Part shown: positions 6,670 to 15,688 of the stretch, one piece after another
Layout of the letters: every line of letters starts with the position of its first letter
Position numbering within the stretch: position 1 is the first letter of the stretch
NCBI GenBank assembly: GCA_039030125.1
Contig: JBCCEV010000026.1
Location: 1-32,392 of the forward strand
DNA from: JBCCEV01 sp039030125
GTDB taxonomy: Bacteria; Pseudomonadota; Gammaproteobacteria; Ga0077536
Length of the DNA: 32,392 bases
Direction: 5' to 3'
Translations under genes and position numbers: made by a program
The notes under the pieces: generated by a model
What the model was told of the DNA's origin: nothing
What the model saw: the letters and a program-made list of their open reading frames with translations, nothing else
Database searches by the model: none

Positions 6670-7935
6670 ATGAGCAAGAAAAACGCGTTTTATGCCCAGT
6701 CCGGCGGAGTCACCGCGGTGATTAACGCGAGCGCCTGCGGCGTGATTGAGACGGCTCGTCAAAATCGAGAGCATATCGGCAAAGTATTTGCCGGACGCAA
6801 CGGCATTATCGGTGCCTTAACCGAGGATTTGATCGATACCGACGCCGAGTCTGATCCCGACATCGCCGCGCTGAGACACACACCCTCCGGCGCCTTCGGT
6901 TCGTGCCGCTATAAGCTTAAGGCCTATGAAGACAACCAAGCGGAGTACGACCGGCTGATTGAGGTCTTTAAGGCCCATGAAATCGGTTATTTCTTTTACA
7001 ACGGTGGCGGTGATTCGCAGGACACCACCAATAAAGTCGCGCAAATCAGCGCGCAAGCGGGCTATCCCCTAACCTGTATCGGCATTCCTAAAACGGTCGA
7101 TAATGATCTGCCGATCACGGACAACTGCCCAGGTTTCGGATCGGTCGCTAAATATGTCGCGGTTTCGATTCGCGAAGCCGGATTCGACGTCGCATCGATG
7201 GCCAAAACCTCGACCAAGGTCTTCGTGATGGAAGTTATGGGCCGTCACGCTGGATGGATTGCTTCTGCCGGAGCGTTGGCCCAGGAAAAAACCGGCGATC
7301 CGCCACATCTCATTTTATTTCCGGAAGTTGCTTTCGACGAAGCAGCGTTTCTAGAGCGCGTTCAGGATGCCGTCGAGCGTTTTGGTTACTGCGCGATTGT
7401 AGTTTCCGAGGGGCTGCGTAACGCCGAAGGTCAGTTCGTCGCCGAGGCCGGAACCAAAGACGCCTTCGGTCACGCTCAGTTGGGGGGCGTCGCGCCCGTG
7501 CTCGCTAATCTCGTCAAAGATAAGCTTGGTTATAAGTACCATTGGGCAGTCGCCGACTATTTACAGCGTGCCGCTCGCCATATCGCCTCGGCAACCGATG
7601 TCGAGCAGGCCTATGCGCTCGGCAAAGCTGCCGTTGAATTTGCCTTACAGGGCGAGAATGCGGTGATGCCGACGATCGTTCGCAAGAGCGACGACCCCTA
7701 CCAATGGGAGATTGGCAAAGCGTCGTTGGCCGATGTTGCGAACGTGGAGAAAATGCTACCCGCTGACTACATCAGTGACGATGGGTACGGGATCACAGAT
7801 GCTTGCAGGGCTTACTTGCAACCATTAATCGAAGGTGAAGCGTATCCACCCTACCAAAACGGCTTGCCAAATTACGTGACGCTCCAAAATATCGCGGTCG
7901 AAAAGAAGCTCGCCTCGGCGTTTGAGTTGAAATAG
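6670..7935 (+). CDS. 6-phosphofructokinase, pyrophosphate-dependent type
   Basis: Catalyses reversible phosphorylation of fructose 6-phosphate, using PPi rather than ATP. The 421-residue protein begins with the substrate loop YAQSGGVTAVINA. It has NGGGDSQDTT (111-120), where D115 takes the place of the glycine that permits ATP binding in PfkA. It also has PKTVDNDLP (140-148), where K141 replaces the ATP-type glycine and D144 is catalytic, and MEVMGRHAGW (187-196). These residues mark the PPi group; the layout resembles Xanthomonas and methanotroph-type enzymes as I recall them. The ATG has GGTG 7 nt upstream. It is a single gene, divergent from bepA and convergent with maf (9 bp apart). Cofactor use is inferred from motifs and not tested. 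Confidence 0.9.
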   Translation: MSKKNAFYAQSGGVTAVINASACGVIETARQNREHIGKVFAGRNGIIGALTEDLIDTDAESDPDIAALRHTPSGAFGSCRYKLKAYEDNQAEYDRLIEVFKAHEIGYFFYNGGGDSQDTTNKVAQISAQAGYPLTCIGIPKTVDNDLPITDNCPGFGSVAKYVAVSIREAGFDVASMAKTSTKVFVMEVMGRHAGWIASAGALAQEKTGDPPHLILFPEVAFDEAAFLERVQDAVERFGYCAIVVSEGLRNAEGQFVAEAGTKDAFGHAQLGGVAPVLANLVKDKLGYKYHWAVADYLQRAARHIASATDVEQAYALGKAAVEFALQGENAVMPTIVRKSDDPYQWEIGKASLADVANVEKMLPADYISDDGYGITDACRAYLQPLIEGEAYPPYQNGLPNYVTLQNIAVEKKLASAFELK

Positions 7936-7944
7936 ACCGCCGCT

Positions 7945-8517
7945 TCAAAGCAATTTATGACGATAACCGGCGCGGGCGAGGGCCTGGGCGGTCTCGGCGA
8001 GCGGCAACCCCACCACCGCTGAATAACTGCCTTCTATGCGTTCGACAAAGGCACCACCAAGGCCTTGAATACCATACGCGCCGGCTTTATCGGTGGGCTC
8101 GCCTGTTTGCCAATAGTTGCGGATCTCGGTGGCCGTTAGAGACCTAAAACGGACTCTTGTCGCAACCACTAAGCTGTCGATGCTGCTGCCATTTAACACA
8201 GCGACGCCCGTCATCACTTCGTGCCAACTGTCAGCAAGCACGGTGAGCATGCGGTGCGCGTCGTTCGCGTCTCGGGGTTTTCCGAACACTTCACTGCCAC
8301 TCACCACCACCGTATCGGCGCCCAAAATCAGCGCGCCATTGACGCCGATCGCCGCAACCTTCTCGCGCGCCATGCGCTCAGCGAACATCGACGGCGATTC
8401 GCCTGCCTGCTGCGTTTCGTCAATCGCGGCGGGCTGGACGTCAAAATCACTGGTCAATAGCGACAGCAGTTCTTCGCGACGCGGTGACGCTGAGGCCAAT
8501 ATCAAGCGAACAGACAT
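7945..8517 (-). CDS. maf: Maf family nucleoside triphosphate pyrophosphatase (YhdE type)
   Basis: Hydrolyses nucleotides, in the YhdE subgroup dTTP/UTP and modified forms, to monophosphate and pyrophosphate, limiting misincorporation and linked to septum control. The 190 residues carry SASPRR (9-14), ILGADTVV, and the DKAGAYGIQG motif that separates the YhdE type from the YceF (m7GTP) type. It begins 15 bp after the rlmH stop on the same strand and closes the long leuS operon. Confidence 0.93.
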   Translation of the reverse strand: MSVRLILASASPRREELLSLLTSDFDVQPAAIDETQQAGESPSMFAERMAREKVAAIGVNGALILGADTVVVSGSEVFGKPRDANDAHRMLTVLADSWHEVMTGVAVLNGSSIDSLVVATRVRFRSLTATEIRNYWQTGEPTDKAGAYGIQGLGGAFVERIEGSYSAVVGLPLAETAQALARAGYRHKLL

Positions 8518-8532
8518 AACAGCTAATCGGCG

Positions 8533-8997
8533 TTAGTGGCGATGATAAGGATGGCCCCGAACGATGGTGGTTGCACGGTAAAGTTGCTCAGCAAGTAACA
8601 CCGGCAAAAACTGATGCGGCAACGTTAACGGAGATACCGACCACAGCACATGCGCCTTCTCGCGCACCGCCTCGCTCACGCCTTCCGCACCGCCTATCAC
8701 CCACAGCACCTTTTTATAACTCGCCGACCATTTCTCCAAACGTTGGGCGAGTTGCACACTGGTCCACTGCTCGCCACGCTCATCGAGACACACGCCGTAA
8801 TCCACCGTCTGCATAACCTCAAGCAAACGGTTGCTGTCACGCTCCCGACGCTGCGCCTTGGTTAGATTATTGCTACCGACGCTTAGATAGGTGATGTCGA
8901 TCGCGTAAGGTTTGCTAATCCGCTTGGTGTACTGTTCAGTCGCCTGACCAACCCACCCCTGAGGTTTGCGCGAAATCGTGACGATTTGTACTTGCAT
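8533..8997 (-). CDS. rlmH: 23S rRNA (pseudouridine1915-N3)-methyltransferase RlmH
   Basis: SPOUT-class methyltransferase that methylates pseudouridine 1915 in helix 69 of 23S rRNA on assembled 70S ribosomes. The 154-residue length is typical. It has the SAM-binding knot motif VIGGAEG (100-106), LPHQFLPVLLAEQLYRA, and the characteristic C-terminal HPYHRH. It lies 12 bp downstream of rsfS, the usual pairing in proteobacteria. Confidence 0.97.
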   Translation of the reverse strand: MQVQIVTISRKPQGWVGQATEQYTKRISKPYAIDITYLSVGSNNLTKAQRRERDSNRLLEVMQTVDYGVCLDERGEQWTSVQLAQRLEKWSASYKKVLWVIGGAEGVSEAVREKAHVLWSVSPLTLPHQFLPVLLAEQLYRATTIVRGHPYHRH

Positions 8998-9009
8998 GCA
9001 GAACGGGTG

Positions 9010-9375
9010 TCATTGCGCGTCACGCGCTTCGTCACTTGTTCCTGACCACAGCTTTTCGAGTTGATAAAACTCGCGGACCTCCGGCTGCATGATGTGCACG
9101 ATTGCATCGCCGCAATCGATAAGCACCCATTCGCATTCCCGATCGCCTTCCACGCCAAGTGGCTTCTGGCCAATGGTCCTCATCGCGTCGCGCACGCGAT
9201 CGCAAAGCGCTTTGCATTGCCGTGACGAGCGACCGGAGGCGATCACCATGTAATCAGTGATATCGGTTAGATGCCGCACATCCAGGCAATTGATATCCAC
9301 CGCTTTGCCATCGTCCAGCGCGCCCACCACGCATTGCGCAACATCTTGTGGCGTCGGAGATTTTAGCTCTGCCAT
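9010..9375 (-). CDS. rsfS: Ribosome silencing factor RsfS
   Basis: Binds ribosomal protein uL14 and blocks joining of the 50S and 30S subunits, saving energy in stationary phase or starvation. The 121 residues show the family core DINCLDVRHLTDITDYMVIASGRS (split: LDVRHLTDITDYMV and ASGRSSRQ), then EG-EWVLIDCGDAIVHIM and REFYQLEKLW. The ATG shares its A with the nadD stop (TAATG), so translation is coupled. Confidence 0.97.
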   Translation of the reverse strand: MAELKSPTPQDVAQCVVGALDDGKAVDINCLDVRHLTDITDYMVIASGRSSRQCKALCDRVRDAMRTIGQKPLGVEGDRECEWVLIDCGDAIVHIMQPEVREFYQLEKLWSGTSDEARDAQ

Positions 9376-10019
9376 TAGCGGTAAAGACCCTTGGCTTGCA
9401 CAATCTCCAGCACCGGCGGTGGCAGCAGGTGAGAAACATCGAGGCCTTGGGCGAGCCGTCGCCGGATCATGGTTGAGGAAATATACAGTGATGGGATTTC
9501 ATGGAAATAGATCTTGCCGCCGGAGGGGTCGCTGAGCGCGCCTCGATCTTCGCAATATCGATCACTGAACTCAGCAGCCGCTTCAATCATGGGCTCGGCC
9601 AAATGGCGAGTAACAACAACAATGTGGACGAGCTCAAGCAGGTCTTGATAACGATGCCAGTGCCCTAGTGTCGCATAAGTATCTTGCCCCATGAGCAAGC
9701 AAACTGCCCGATCAGGACGTTGGTTTTTTAATAGCTCGGCGCTCTCGACGGAATAGGTCACGCCCGCGCGTTCTATTTCACCGGGATCGGCGACCACTCG
9801 GCCCGAAGCCCCTGCATCAACCATCGCCAGGCGGGTCAGCGGATCGCTTAAGGGCCGCTTTCGATGATTCGGTTCATTGAGTGGCGACATTCGCACTTCG
9901 GCCAAACTCAAGCCCTCGAGACACTCAATGGCGAGACGAAAATGACCGGTGTGCGGTGGGTCAAAGGTACCGCCAAAAAAACCAATTGGTCGTTGCGTCC
10001 CCGGTGGACTAACACTCAA
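9375..10019 (-). CDS. nadD: Nicotinate-nucleotide adenylyltransferase NadD
   Basis: Joins ATP and nicotinate mononucleotide to make deamido-NAD in NAD biosynthesis. It has GGTFDPPHTGH (about 16-26, the nucleotidyltransferase GxFxPxHxGH motif) and YISSTMIRRRL near the C-terminus, matching the ISSTxIR signature. The frame is open from an ATG at 10094, but that start lacks a Shine-Dalgarno, overlaps proA and adds about 25 unusual residues. I prefer TTG at 10019: AAGGA lies 7 nt upstream, and it gives 214 residues, the normal NadD length. Confidence 0.93.
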   Translation of the reverse strand: MSVSPPGTQRPIGFFGGTFDPPHTGHFRLAIECLEGLSLAEVRMSPLNEPNHRKRPLSDPLTRLAMVDAGASGRVVADPGEIERAGVTYSVESAELLKNQRPDRAVCLLMGQDTYATLGHWHRYQDLLELVHIVVVTRHLAEPMIEAAAEFSDRYCEDRGALSDPSGGKIYFHEIPSLYISSTMIRRRLAQGLDVSHLLPPPVLEIVQAKGLYR

Positions 10020-10057
10020 TGAAAGATCCTTGCGGACAGCAGGCGATGGTTTGCCGT

Positions 10058-11329
10058 CTACCGCCGGACATGACCATCGCCCAGAACGACCCATTTTTGC
10101 GAGGTTAGACCAATTAAACCGACGGGCCCGCGCGCGTGGAATTTATCCGTACTAATGCCGATTTCAGCGCCTAAGCCATATTCAAAACCGTCGGCAAAAC
10201 GGGTCGATGCATTGACCATGACGGAACTTGAATCAATTTCGCGCAAAAAACGCTGCGCGTTCGTAAAATTCTCGGTCACGATGCTGTCGGTATGCTGCGA
10301 CCCATAATGGTTAATGTGCTCGATCGCGGCGTCTAAATTCTCAACAACCCTGAGGCTTAATATCGGCGCCAAATACTCTTCAAACCAATCTTCTTCGGTC
10401 GCCGAATTAATGGCAGTGTTAAACTCACGGCTCCTCTCGCACCCTCTAAGCTCGACGCCTTGTTCGAGATACATCGGCAGTAGTTTTGGAAATACCTGCT
10501 TCGCGGTTGCCGGCGTCGCCAGCAAAGTTTCCATGGTGTTGCAGGTTCCATAACGCTGGGTCTTAGCGTTGAAAGCGACCGCAATCGCTTTTTGCGGATC
10601 AGCGCCGTCGTCGAGGAAAACATGACAAACGCCATCGAGGTGTTTGATCACCGGCATTCGGGCATCGCGGCTTACGCGCTCAATCAACGATTTCCCCCCC
10701 CGCGGCACAATCACATCGACATGTTCGCTGTCGGCCAGCAGCGCGCCGACCGCTGCGCGGTCTGCGGTGGGCACGACCTGCACACCATCGGCACACAGAC
10801 CACTGCCGCTTAGTGCATCGCGCACGCAGCGGGCGATCGCCTGATTGGATTCCAAGGCCTCAGAGCCCCCGCGCAAAATCATTGCGTTACCCGATTTGAT
10901 CCCGAGCGCCGCCGCGTCCGCTGTCACGTTGGGACGGGATTCGAAGATGATCCCCACAACACCCAACGGCACACGCATACGCCCAACCTGGATCCCGGTC
11001 GGACGAAAACTGAGATCGGTAATCTCACCGATAGGATCTGGAAGGGCTGCGATCTGGCGAACCCCGTCGATCATCGAATCGATGCGGGAGTCAGTGAGCT
11101 CCAAGCGATCACGAAGAGCGGATTCCAACCCTGCCGCGCGCGCCAGATCCTTGTTGTTGGCGGCGCCAAGATCGCCGCGCCGTTCGTCTAACAACGTCGC
11201 AATCATCTCCAGCGCGTCGTTGCGCATTTCCGACGTTGAGCTCGCCATACTGCGCGCTGCGGTGCGTGCCGCCCGGCCCATTTCGAGCATGATGGCGTCG
11301 ATGTTATCTGTCGCGAGTGCGCTGCCCAT
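10058..11329 (-). CDS. proA: Gamma-glutamyl phosphate reductase ProA
   Basis: NADPH-dependent reduction of gamma-glutamyl phosphate to glutamate semialdehyde, the second step of proline synthesis. It is an aldehyde-dehydrogenase-fold protein of about 423 residues with PLGVVGIIFESRPNVT, ILRGGSEA and the catalytic cysteine in RYGTCNTMETLL. I start at ATG 11329, preceded by GGAAAG. An upstream TTG at 11350 overlaps the holA stop as TTGA and would add seven residues (SQVGKL), so coupling from that codon is also possible. Insertion of proA between holA and nadD is seen in several gammaproteobacteria. The partner proB is not in the window. Confidence 0.95.
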   Translation of the reverse strand: MGSALATDNIDAIMLEMGRAARTAARSMASSTSEMRNDALEMIATLLDERRGDLGAANNKDLARAAGLESALRDRLELTDSRIDSMIDGVRQIAALPDPIGEITDLSFRPTGIQVGRMRVPLGVVGIIFESRPNVTADAAALGIKSGNAMILRGGSEALESNQAIARCVRDALSGSGLCADGVQVVPTADRAAVGALLADSEHVDVIVPRGGKSLIERVSRDARMPVIKHLDGVCHVFLDDGADPQKAIAVAFNAKTQRYGTCNTMETLLATPATAKQVFPKLLPMYLEQGVELRGCERSREFNTAINSATEEDWFEEYLAPILSLRVVENLDAAIEHINHYGSQHTDSIVTENFTNAQRFLREIDSSSVMVNASTRFADGFEYGLGAEIGISTDKFHARGPVGLIGLTSQKWVVLGDGHVRR

Positions 11330-11346
11330 TAGCTTTCCAACTTGGC

Positions 11347-12393
11347 TCAATGCTGAAATTTATGTTGTCTGGCAAGTGTTTGCTCATCTATGGTGCCATC
11401 AACGGCCAGCGTTAAAAACTCCAATGTGTTCCAAGGATCGCCGGCTCTCGCGCCTTTCGACTGTCGGTCGACGAAGTGCGCATAATCAAGCAGCGCTCCC
11501 AAACTTGTTAGTGAGTGATTGTTCACGGCGCGGCGGACGAGAGCTTGGCGGCTCTTCCAAACCCCTGCTTTAGCCATCGCGGCGCTCGCTTGTAGACCCT
11601 GATCAAGGCCCAAGCGCACTTTCAGCAGCGTGGCAATCTCCCGATGAAACGCCCATCGTAGCAACGTCGGGTCGCTGCCCTGCTCCCTGAGCGAGCGCAA
11701 GACCCGCAAACTGCGCCCGTGGGCACCCTCAAGAGCTGCGTCAACGAGCGCGAAGACATCGAAGCGCGCACCATCGGAAATCGCCGTCGCCAAGGAGTCG
11801 TGCGCGATCGTCTCACTGTCGACCAGCAGGCATAGCTTTTCCACTTCTTGGGCGGCCGCCAACAGGTTGCCCTCGTTGCGCGCGGCTATAAGCGCGGCAA
11901 CCTCGCGGTCCAAACGCTTGTTCCGCGATATTGCTCGTGCCTCAAGCCAACTCGCTGTTTGTTTTACGTTTAGAGGCCGGACATTGATGGTGACACCGGC
12001 TTCACACAGTTGTTGATGCCATTTAGTGCGCTTCGTTGCGGCGTCATCGCGAGCGCTGGAGATCAAGAACACGTCATCGCCCTCCAGCACCCCCAAGCCG
12101 CGCAGGATTTCGATGCCATGCTTGTCGGGTTTCTTGCTGCCCAGGCGGATCTCGATCATCCGGCGTTCAGAGAACAAGGACATGCTGTTGGTCAGCGCTG
12201 GTAAGGCATTCCAATCGAAGCCCGTTTCAAGATCGAAGATCAAACGCTCCTCGATCGACGCGTTGCGCGCGGCGCCACGGATCGCTACCAGTACGTCACC
12301 CATTTGCTGGGGTTCCTCACCCCAGACAAAATAAAATGGTGCGAGTGACTGGCGGCTCAGATGCTCATCCAACCGGCTCGGTTGAACAATCAT
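11347..12393 (-). CDS. holA: DNA polymerase III subunit delta HolA
   Basis: Delta subunit of the clamp loader, which opens the beta sliding clamp. The 348 residues match the family length. The N-terminal part (LAPFYFVWGEEPQQM, DLETGFDWNAL, SMSLFSERRMIEIRL) and the all-helical C-terminal domain with LLRWAFHREI are typical. The start overlaps the lptE stop as ATGA, as commonly found for lptE-holA. Confidence 0.94.
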   Translation of the reverse strand: MIVQPSRLDEHLSRQSLAPFYFVWGEEPQQMGDVLVAIRGAARNASIEERLIFDLETGFDWNALPALTNSMSLFSERRMIEIRLGSKKPDKHGIEILRGLGVLEGDDVFLISSARDDAATKRTKWHQQLCEAGVTINVRPLNVKQTASWLEARAISRNKRLDREVAALIAARNEGNLLAAAQEVEKLCLLVDSETIAHDSLATAISDGARFDVFALVDAALEGAHGRSLRVLRSLREQGSDPTLLRWAFHREIATLLKVRLGLDQGLQASAAMAKAGVWKSRQALVRRAVNNHSLTSLGALLDYAHFVDRQSKGARAGDPWNTLEFLTLAVDGTIDEQTLARQHKFQH

Positions 12394-12893
12394 TGGGTGG
12401 CTGATAGCTCCAACGAAGACAAGCGCAGTACTAAGGATCGCGCCGCTTCGCGGGCAAGCTCGCGTTGCGTCACCTGTTCCTGTTCGACGGTGCCCAACAG
12501 CGAGACCTCATCAAATACAAAATCACGTCGCCAACTCCGCTGCTCCTCAGGGACCAAGACCTTACCGTTGGCGCCGAGCACTTGATATGTCACGTCGATG
12601 CCCAACTCGATCTCGCGCACCTTGCCAGAGTCGGGGTCGATCGACAAAGTACGCCGGTCGTAATTGGTGTTGATTATTTCAACGATGAGATCTGCTTTCG
12701 ATCGGTTTGGCACAATAGCGATCCCACGGTTGGCAAGCGCAGTGCGCGTTGCATTTTGAAATTCGCTGTTGGGGCCTCGCACATAAGCCGACTCGAAGGC
12801 CAGCGGACGTCCGCCGACGCCGCGAGGATGCCAACCCCCGCAGGCGCTGAGGACCAATAAAATCGACAAAACGATGAGGACTCGCGCCCGCAT
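12390..12893 (-). CDS. lptE: LPS-assembly lipoprotein LptE
   Basis: Outer-membrane lipoprotein that plugs the LptD barrel and helps insert lipopolysaccharide. The 167 residues start with a lipoprotein signal peptide ending L-S-A-C (lipobox, C18 lipidated), followed by GGWHPRG, the family's usual GFHLRG-like start. The mature part has the LptE alpha/beta pattern. Sequence conservation in the family is low, and the call leans on the lipobox plus position between leuS and holA. The ATG shares a base with the leuS stop (TGATG). Confidence 0.92.
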   Translation of the reverse strand: MRARVLIVLSILLVLSACGGWHPRGVGGRPLAFESAYVRGPNSEFQNATRTALANRGIAIVPNRSKADLIVEIINTNYDRRTLSIDPDSGKVREIELGIDVTYQVLGANGKVLVPEEQRSWRRDFVFDEVSLLGTVEQEQVTQRELAREAARSLVLRLSSLELSATQ

Positions 12894-15487
12894 CAGGTCG
12901 CGACCACAATGTTGACGAGCTTGTTAGGGACAACGACGATCTTTTTGATCTCGTGGTTTCCAACATGTCGTTGAATGTTTTGATCTTCGATGGCGCGCGC
13001 TTCCAACGCTGCTTTGTCGGCGCTGGCCGGAACCGTAATCAATGCTCGCTTCTTGCCATTGATTTGCACTACGACCTCAATCTCATCCTGGGCTAGAGCC
13101 TGTTGATCGACGCGAGGCCACGGCGTGTCGAGCAGCGATTCGGTGTGTCCAAGCGCAGACCATAAGGCGTCGGTGCAGTGTGGCGTAATTGGCGCCAAGA
13201 GTCGAACCGCCACTTCCAAACCCTCCTGCATAACCGCACGCCCGGCGGGACTGCTATCGCGCGCCTTCGAGAGCGCGTTGATGAGTTCCATAACTGCTGC
13301 GATCGCGGTATTGAACTTGTAGCGCCGAGCAACATCATCGGTAACCTTGGCGATCGTGGCGTGAACGCGCTGGCGCAAAGCCTTTAGTTCTTTGTTTAAT
13401 GCCTCCGGCTCGACACTGCCAACGGGGCTGTCATTGGCCACGTGATCGGCTACCAAGCGCCACAGATTGCGCAAGAACCTGAATGCGCCCTCGACTGCGC
13501 TATCGGACCATTCCAGCGATTGGTCTGGGGGCGCGGCAAACATCGTGTAAAGACGGACGGTATCCGCACCATACTTCTCGACCAAAACCGCCGGATCGAC
13601 ACCGTTGTTTTTAGATTTCGACATTTTTTCGACCGGCCCAATCTGAACCGGTTCTCCATCGGCCTTGGCCTGGGCCGCGACAACCGCCCCTTTATCGTCG
13701 CGCTCAACGTCGACATCGGCCGGATTGAAGTATCGCGGGCGACCCTGCTCGTCAACTCGAAAATAGGTTTCCTTGCAAACCATGCCCTGGGTCAGTAGTT
13801 GCTTGAAAGGCTCCGGCCCATCAACAAGTCCGTCATCACGCATCAATTTGTGAAAGAAGCGTGCGTAAAGCAAATGCAAGACTGCGTGCTCGATACCGCC
13901 GATATAGATATCGACTGGCATCCAGTAGCGGGCTCGTTCATCGACCATGCCATCAGTGGCGCCCGGCGAACAATAACGAGAGAAATACCAAGAAGACTCA
14001 AAGAAGGTATCGAAAGTGTCGGTTTCGCGGCGCGCTGGTTTGTTGCTCCCGGGCACGGTGGTCTCGACAAAACTGGCCGTGGTCTGCAGCGGTGAAACCA
14101 CGCCCTGCCACTCGATTTCCTCGGGCAGCGCGACCGGTAAGCGCTCTGCTGCTTCGGGGTGGATTGCCTCGCCCTCATACACCATCGGAATGGGACAACC
14201 CCAGTAACGTTGCCGAGATACCAGCCAATCGCGCAGGCGATATTGAACCTGCGTTTGCGCACTGTCGCCGAGCGCCTGGGTGATGGCATCAAAAGCGGTG
14301 TCGAAATCCATACCGTCATAGGCACCACTATTTACGAGCTCGCCTTTTTCAGTAAACGCCCCTTGTTCGATATCTGGCACATCGCCACCCGCGGGTTTGA
14401 TGACCGGTTTGATTGCAAGACCAAACGCGCGGGCGAATTCCCAATCCCGCTGATCGTGCGCTGGCACCGACATCACCGCCCCGGTGCCGTAGGTGATCAA
14501 CACAAAATTAGCGACCCAAACAGGCAGCCGCTCGCCGCTCAGCGGGTGTTCAACCTCGATCCCGAGCGGGACACCGCGCTTGTCGAGCTTTTCGATCGCG
14601 GCCTCCGAGGTGGATTGCGCTCGGCAAGAGGCCACGAATTCGGCGACGTCTTTGCGCTGCTCGGCCGCCGCCACGGCCAATGGATGCTCGGGAGCAACGG
14701 CCATATAGGTTGCGCCGAGCAGCGTGTCTGGCCGGGTTGTGAAAACTTCAAGCGGAGCGCTGCCACCGACGACCCGAAACTTGATCGACAAACCACGGGA
14801 GCGCCCAATCCAATTACGTTGCATGACCTTCACGGCATTGGGCCAACCCTCTAAGTCATCAAGCCCATCCAAAAGCTCATCGGCGTAAGCGGTGATCTTG
14901 AGGAACCACTGCGGAATTTCCCGCCGCTCAACGGGTGCACCTGAGCGCCAACCGCATCCATCGATCACCTGCTCATTGGCCAGCACTGTTTGGTCAACCG
15001 GATCCCAGTTAACCAACGACTTTTTCCGATAGACGAGCCCTTTCTCGTAGAGCCGTGTAAAAAACCATTGCTCCCAACGGTAGTATTCGGGATCGCAAGT
15101 CGCCAGCTCCCGATCCCAGTCGTAGCCGAACCCCAAGCGTTGGAGCTGTGCCTTCATGTCTTCAATGTTGGCGCGCGTCCACTTCGCGGGGGGAATGTTG
15201 TTTTCTATCGCGGCATTCTCTGCCGGTAATCCGAATGCATCCCAACCCATGGGTTGCAGAACATTCTTGCCACACATGCGCTGGTAGCGGGAGATGACAT
15301 CGCCAATCGTGTAATTTCGCACATGCCCCATATGCAGCCGACCGCTGGGGTAGGGAAACATACACAGGCAATAGAATTTTTCGCGCGCGGGGTCTTCGTC
15401 AGCTCGGTAAGCGGATTGGAGTGTCCAACGCTGTTGGACCGCGGTCTCAATTGCCTGTGGGTTGTAGCGTTCGTCCATTTCGGGCAT
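12893..15487 (-). CDS. leuS: Leucyl-tRNA synthetase LeuS
   Basis: Class I aminoacyl-tRNA synthetase charging tRNA-Leu. The 864 residues are the normal bacterial length. It has the HIGH motif as HMGH (52-55, after PYPSGRL), the CP1 editing domain with TYGTGAVMSVPAHDQRD, the leucine-specific region, KMSKS (about 621-625, KMSKSKNNG), and the C-terminal anticodon and tail domains. The start may be ATG 15487 or ATG 15478 (MDERYNPQ, which lines up with known LeuS N-termini); neither has a strong ribosome site. It is the first gene of the run down to maf. Confidence 0.98.
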   Translation of the reverse strand: MPEMDERYNPQAIETAVQQRWTLQSAYRADEDPAREKFYCLCMFPYPSGRLHMGHVRNYTIGDVISRYQRMCGKNVLQPMGWDAFGLPAENAAIENNIPPAKWTRANIEDMKAQLQRLGFGYDWDRELATCDPEYYRWEQWFFTRLYEKGLVYRKKSLVNWDPVDQTVLANEQVIDGCGWRSGAPVERREIPQWFLKITAYADELLDGLDDLEGWPNAVKVMQRNWIGRSRGLSIKFRVVGGSAPLEVFTTRPDTLLGATYMAVAPEHPLAVAAAEQRKDVAEFVASCRAQSTSEAAIEKLDKRGVPLGIEVEHPLSGERLPVWVANFVLITYGTGAVMSVPAHDQRDWEFARAFGLAIKPVIKPAGGDVPDIEQGAFTEKGELVNSGAYDGMDFDTAFDAITQALGDSAQTQVQYRLRDWLVSRQRYWGCPIPMVYEGEAIHPEAAERLPVALPEEIEWQGVVSPLQTTASFVETTVPGSNKPARRETDTFDTFFESSWYFSRYCSPGATDGMVDERARYWMPVDIYIGGIEHAVLHLLYARFFHKLMRDDGLVDGPEPFKQLLTQGMVCKETYFRVDEQGRPRYFNPADVDVERDDKGAVVAAQAKADGEPVQIGPVEKMSKSKNNGVDPAVLVEKYGADTVRLYTMFAAPPDQSLEWSDSAVEGAFRFLRNLWRLVADHVANDSPVGSVEPEALNKELKALRQRVHATIAKVTDDVARRYKFNTAIAAVMELINALSKARDSSPAGRAVMQEGLEVAVRLLAPITPHCTDALWSALGHTESLLDTPWPRVDQQALAQDEIEVVVQINGKKRALITVPASADKAALEARAIEDQNIQRHVGNHEIKKIVVVPNKLVNIVVAT

Positions 15488-15550
15488 CGGTTATCAGACA
15501 GGCCCGAATGACCACGAGCTCAATCACAAATTTGAAGGGTTTTTAGATCC

Positions 15551-15573
15551 GCTGCCGTTTCGAAAACGGCGGC
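15551..15573. repeat. Inverted repeat upstream of leuS
   Basis: GCCGTTT-CGA-AAACGGC with two more pairs and a wobble outside forms a stem of about 10 bp with a 3-nt loop. There is no T-tract on either side, so it is not an evident terminator. It lies in the presumed leuS leader or promoter region; role unknown. Confidence 0.4.
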
Positions 15574-15603
15574 ACCGAGGATACCGCACCAAGGGTTTGC
15601 GGC

Positions 15604-15643
15604 GCAAAAAAGGAGCCGGCTCTCGCAAAGCAGAGGAGAGCCG
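15604..15643 (-). terminator. Intrinsic terminator of the comEA-like gene
   Basis: Reading the minus strand after the comEA stop (15689), CGGCTCTC pairs with GAGAGCCG (15643-15636 with 15624-15617, 11-nt loop). It is followed by GCTCC and six T (15611-15606), a standard rho-independent terminator. It would insulate leuS from comEA transcription. Confidence 0.8.
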
Positions 15644-15688
15644 ACGAGACCGCCAAATTAGGGGCGGCGATGGAGGGTTCGTAAGTAT

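Noticed and set aside
10845..11573. Open frame of 242 codons on the plus strand
   Set aside because: Antisense to proA and holA; Arg/Ser/Ala-rich composition typical of a shadow frame and no ribosome site or motif.
14159..14854. Open frame of 231 codons on the plus strand
   Set aside because: It lies wholly antisense to leuS, whose motifs are intact, and its translation has no family features; long antisense frames are common at this base composition.
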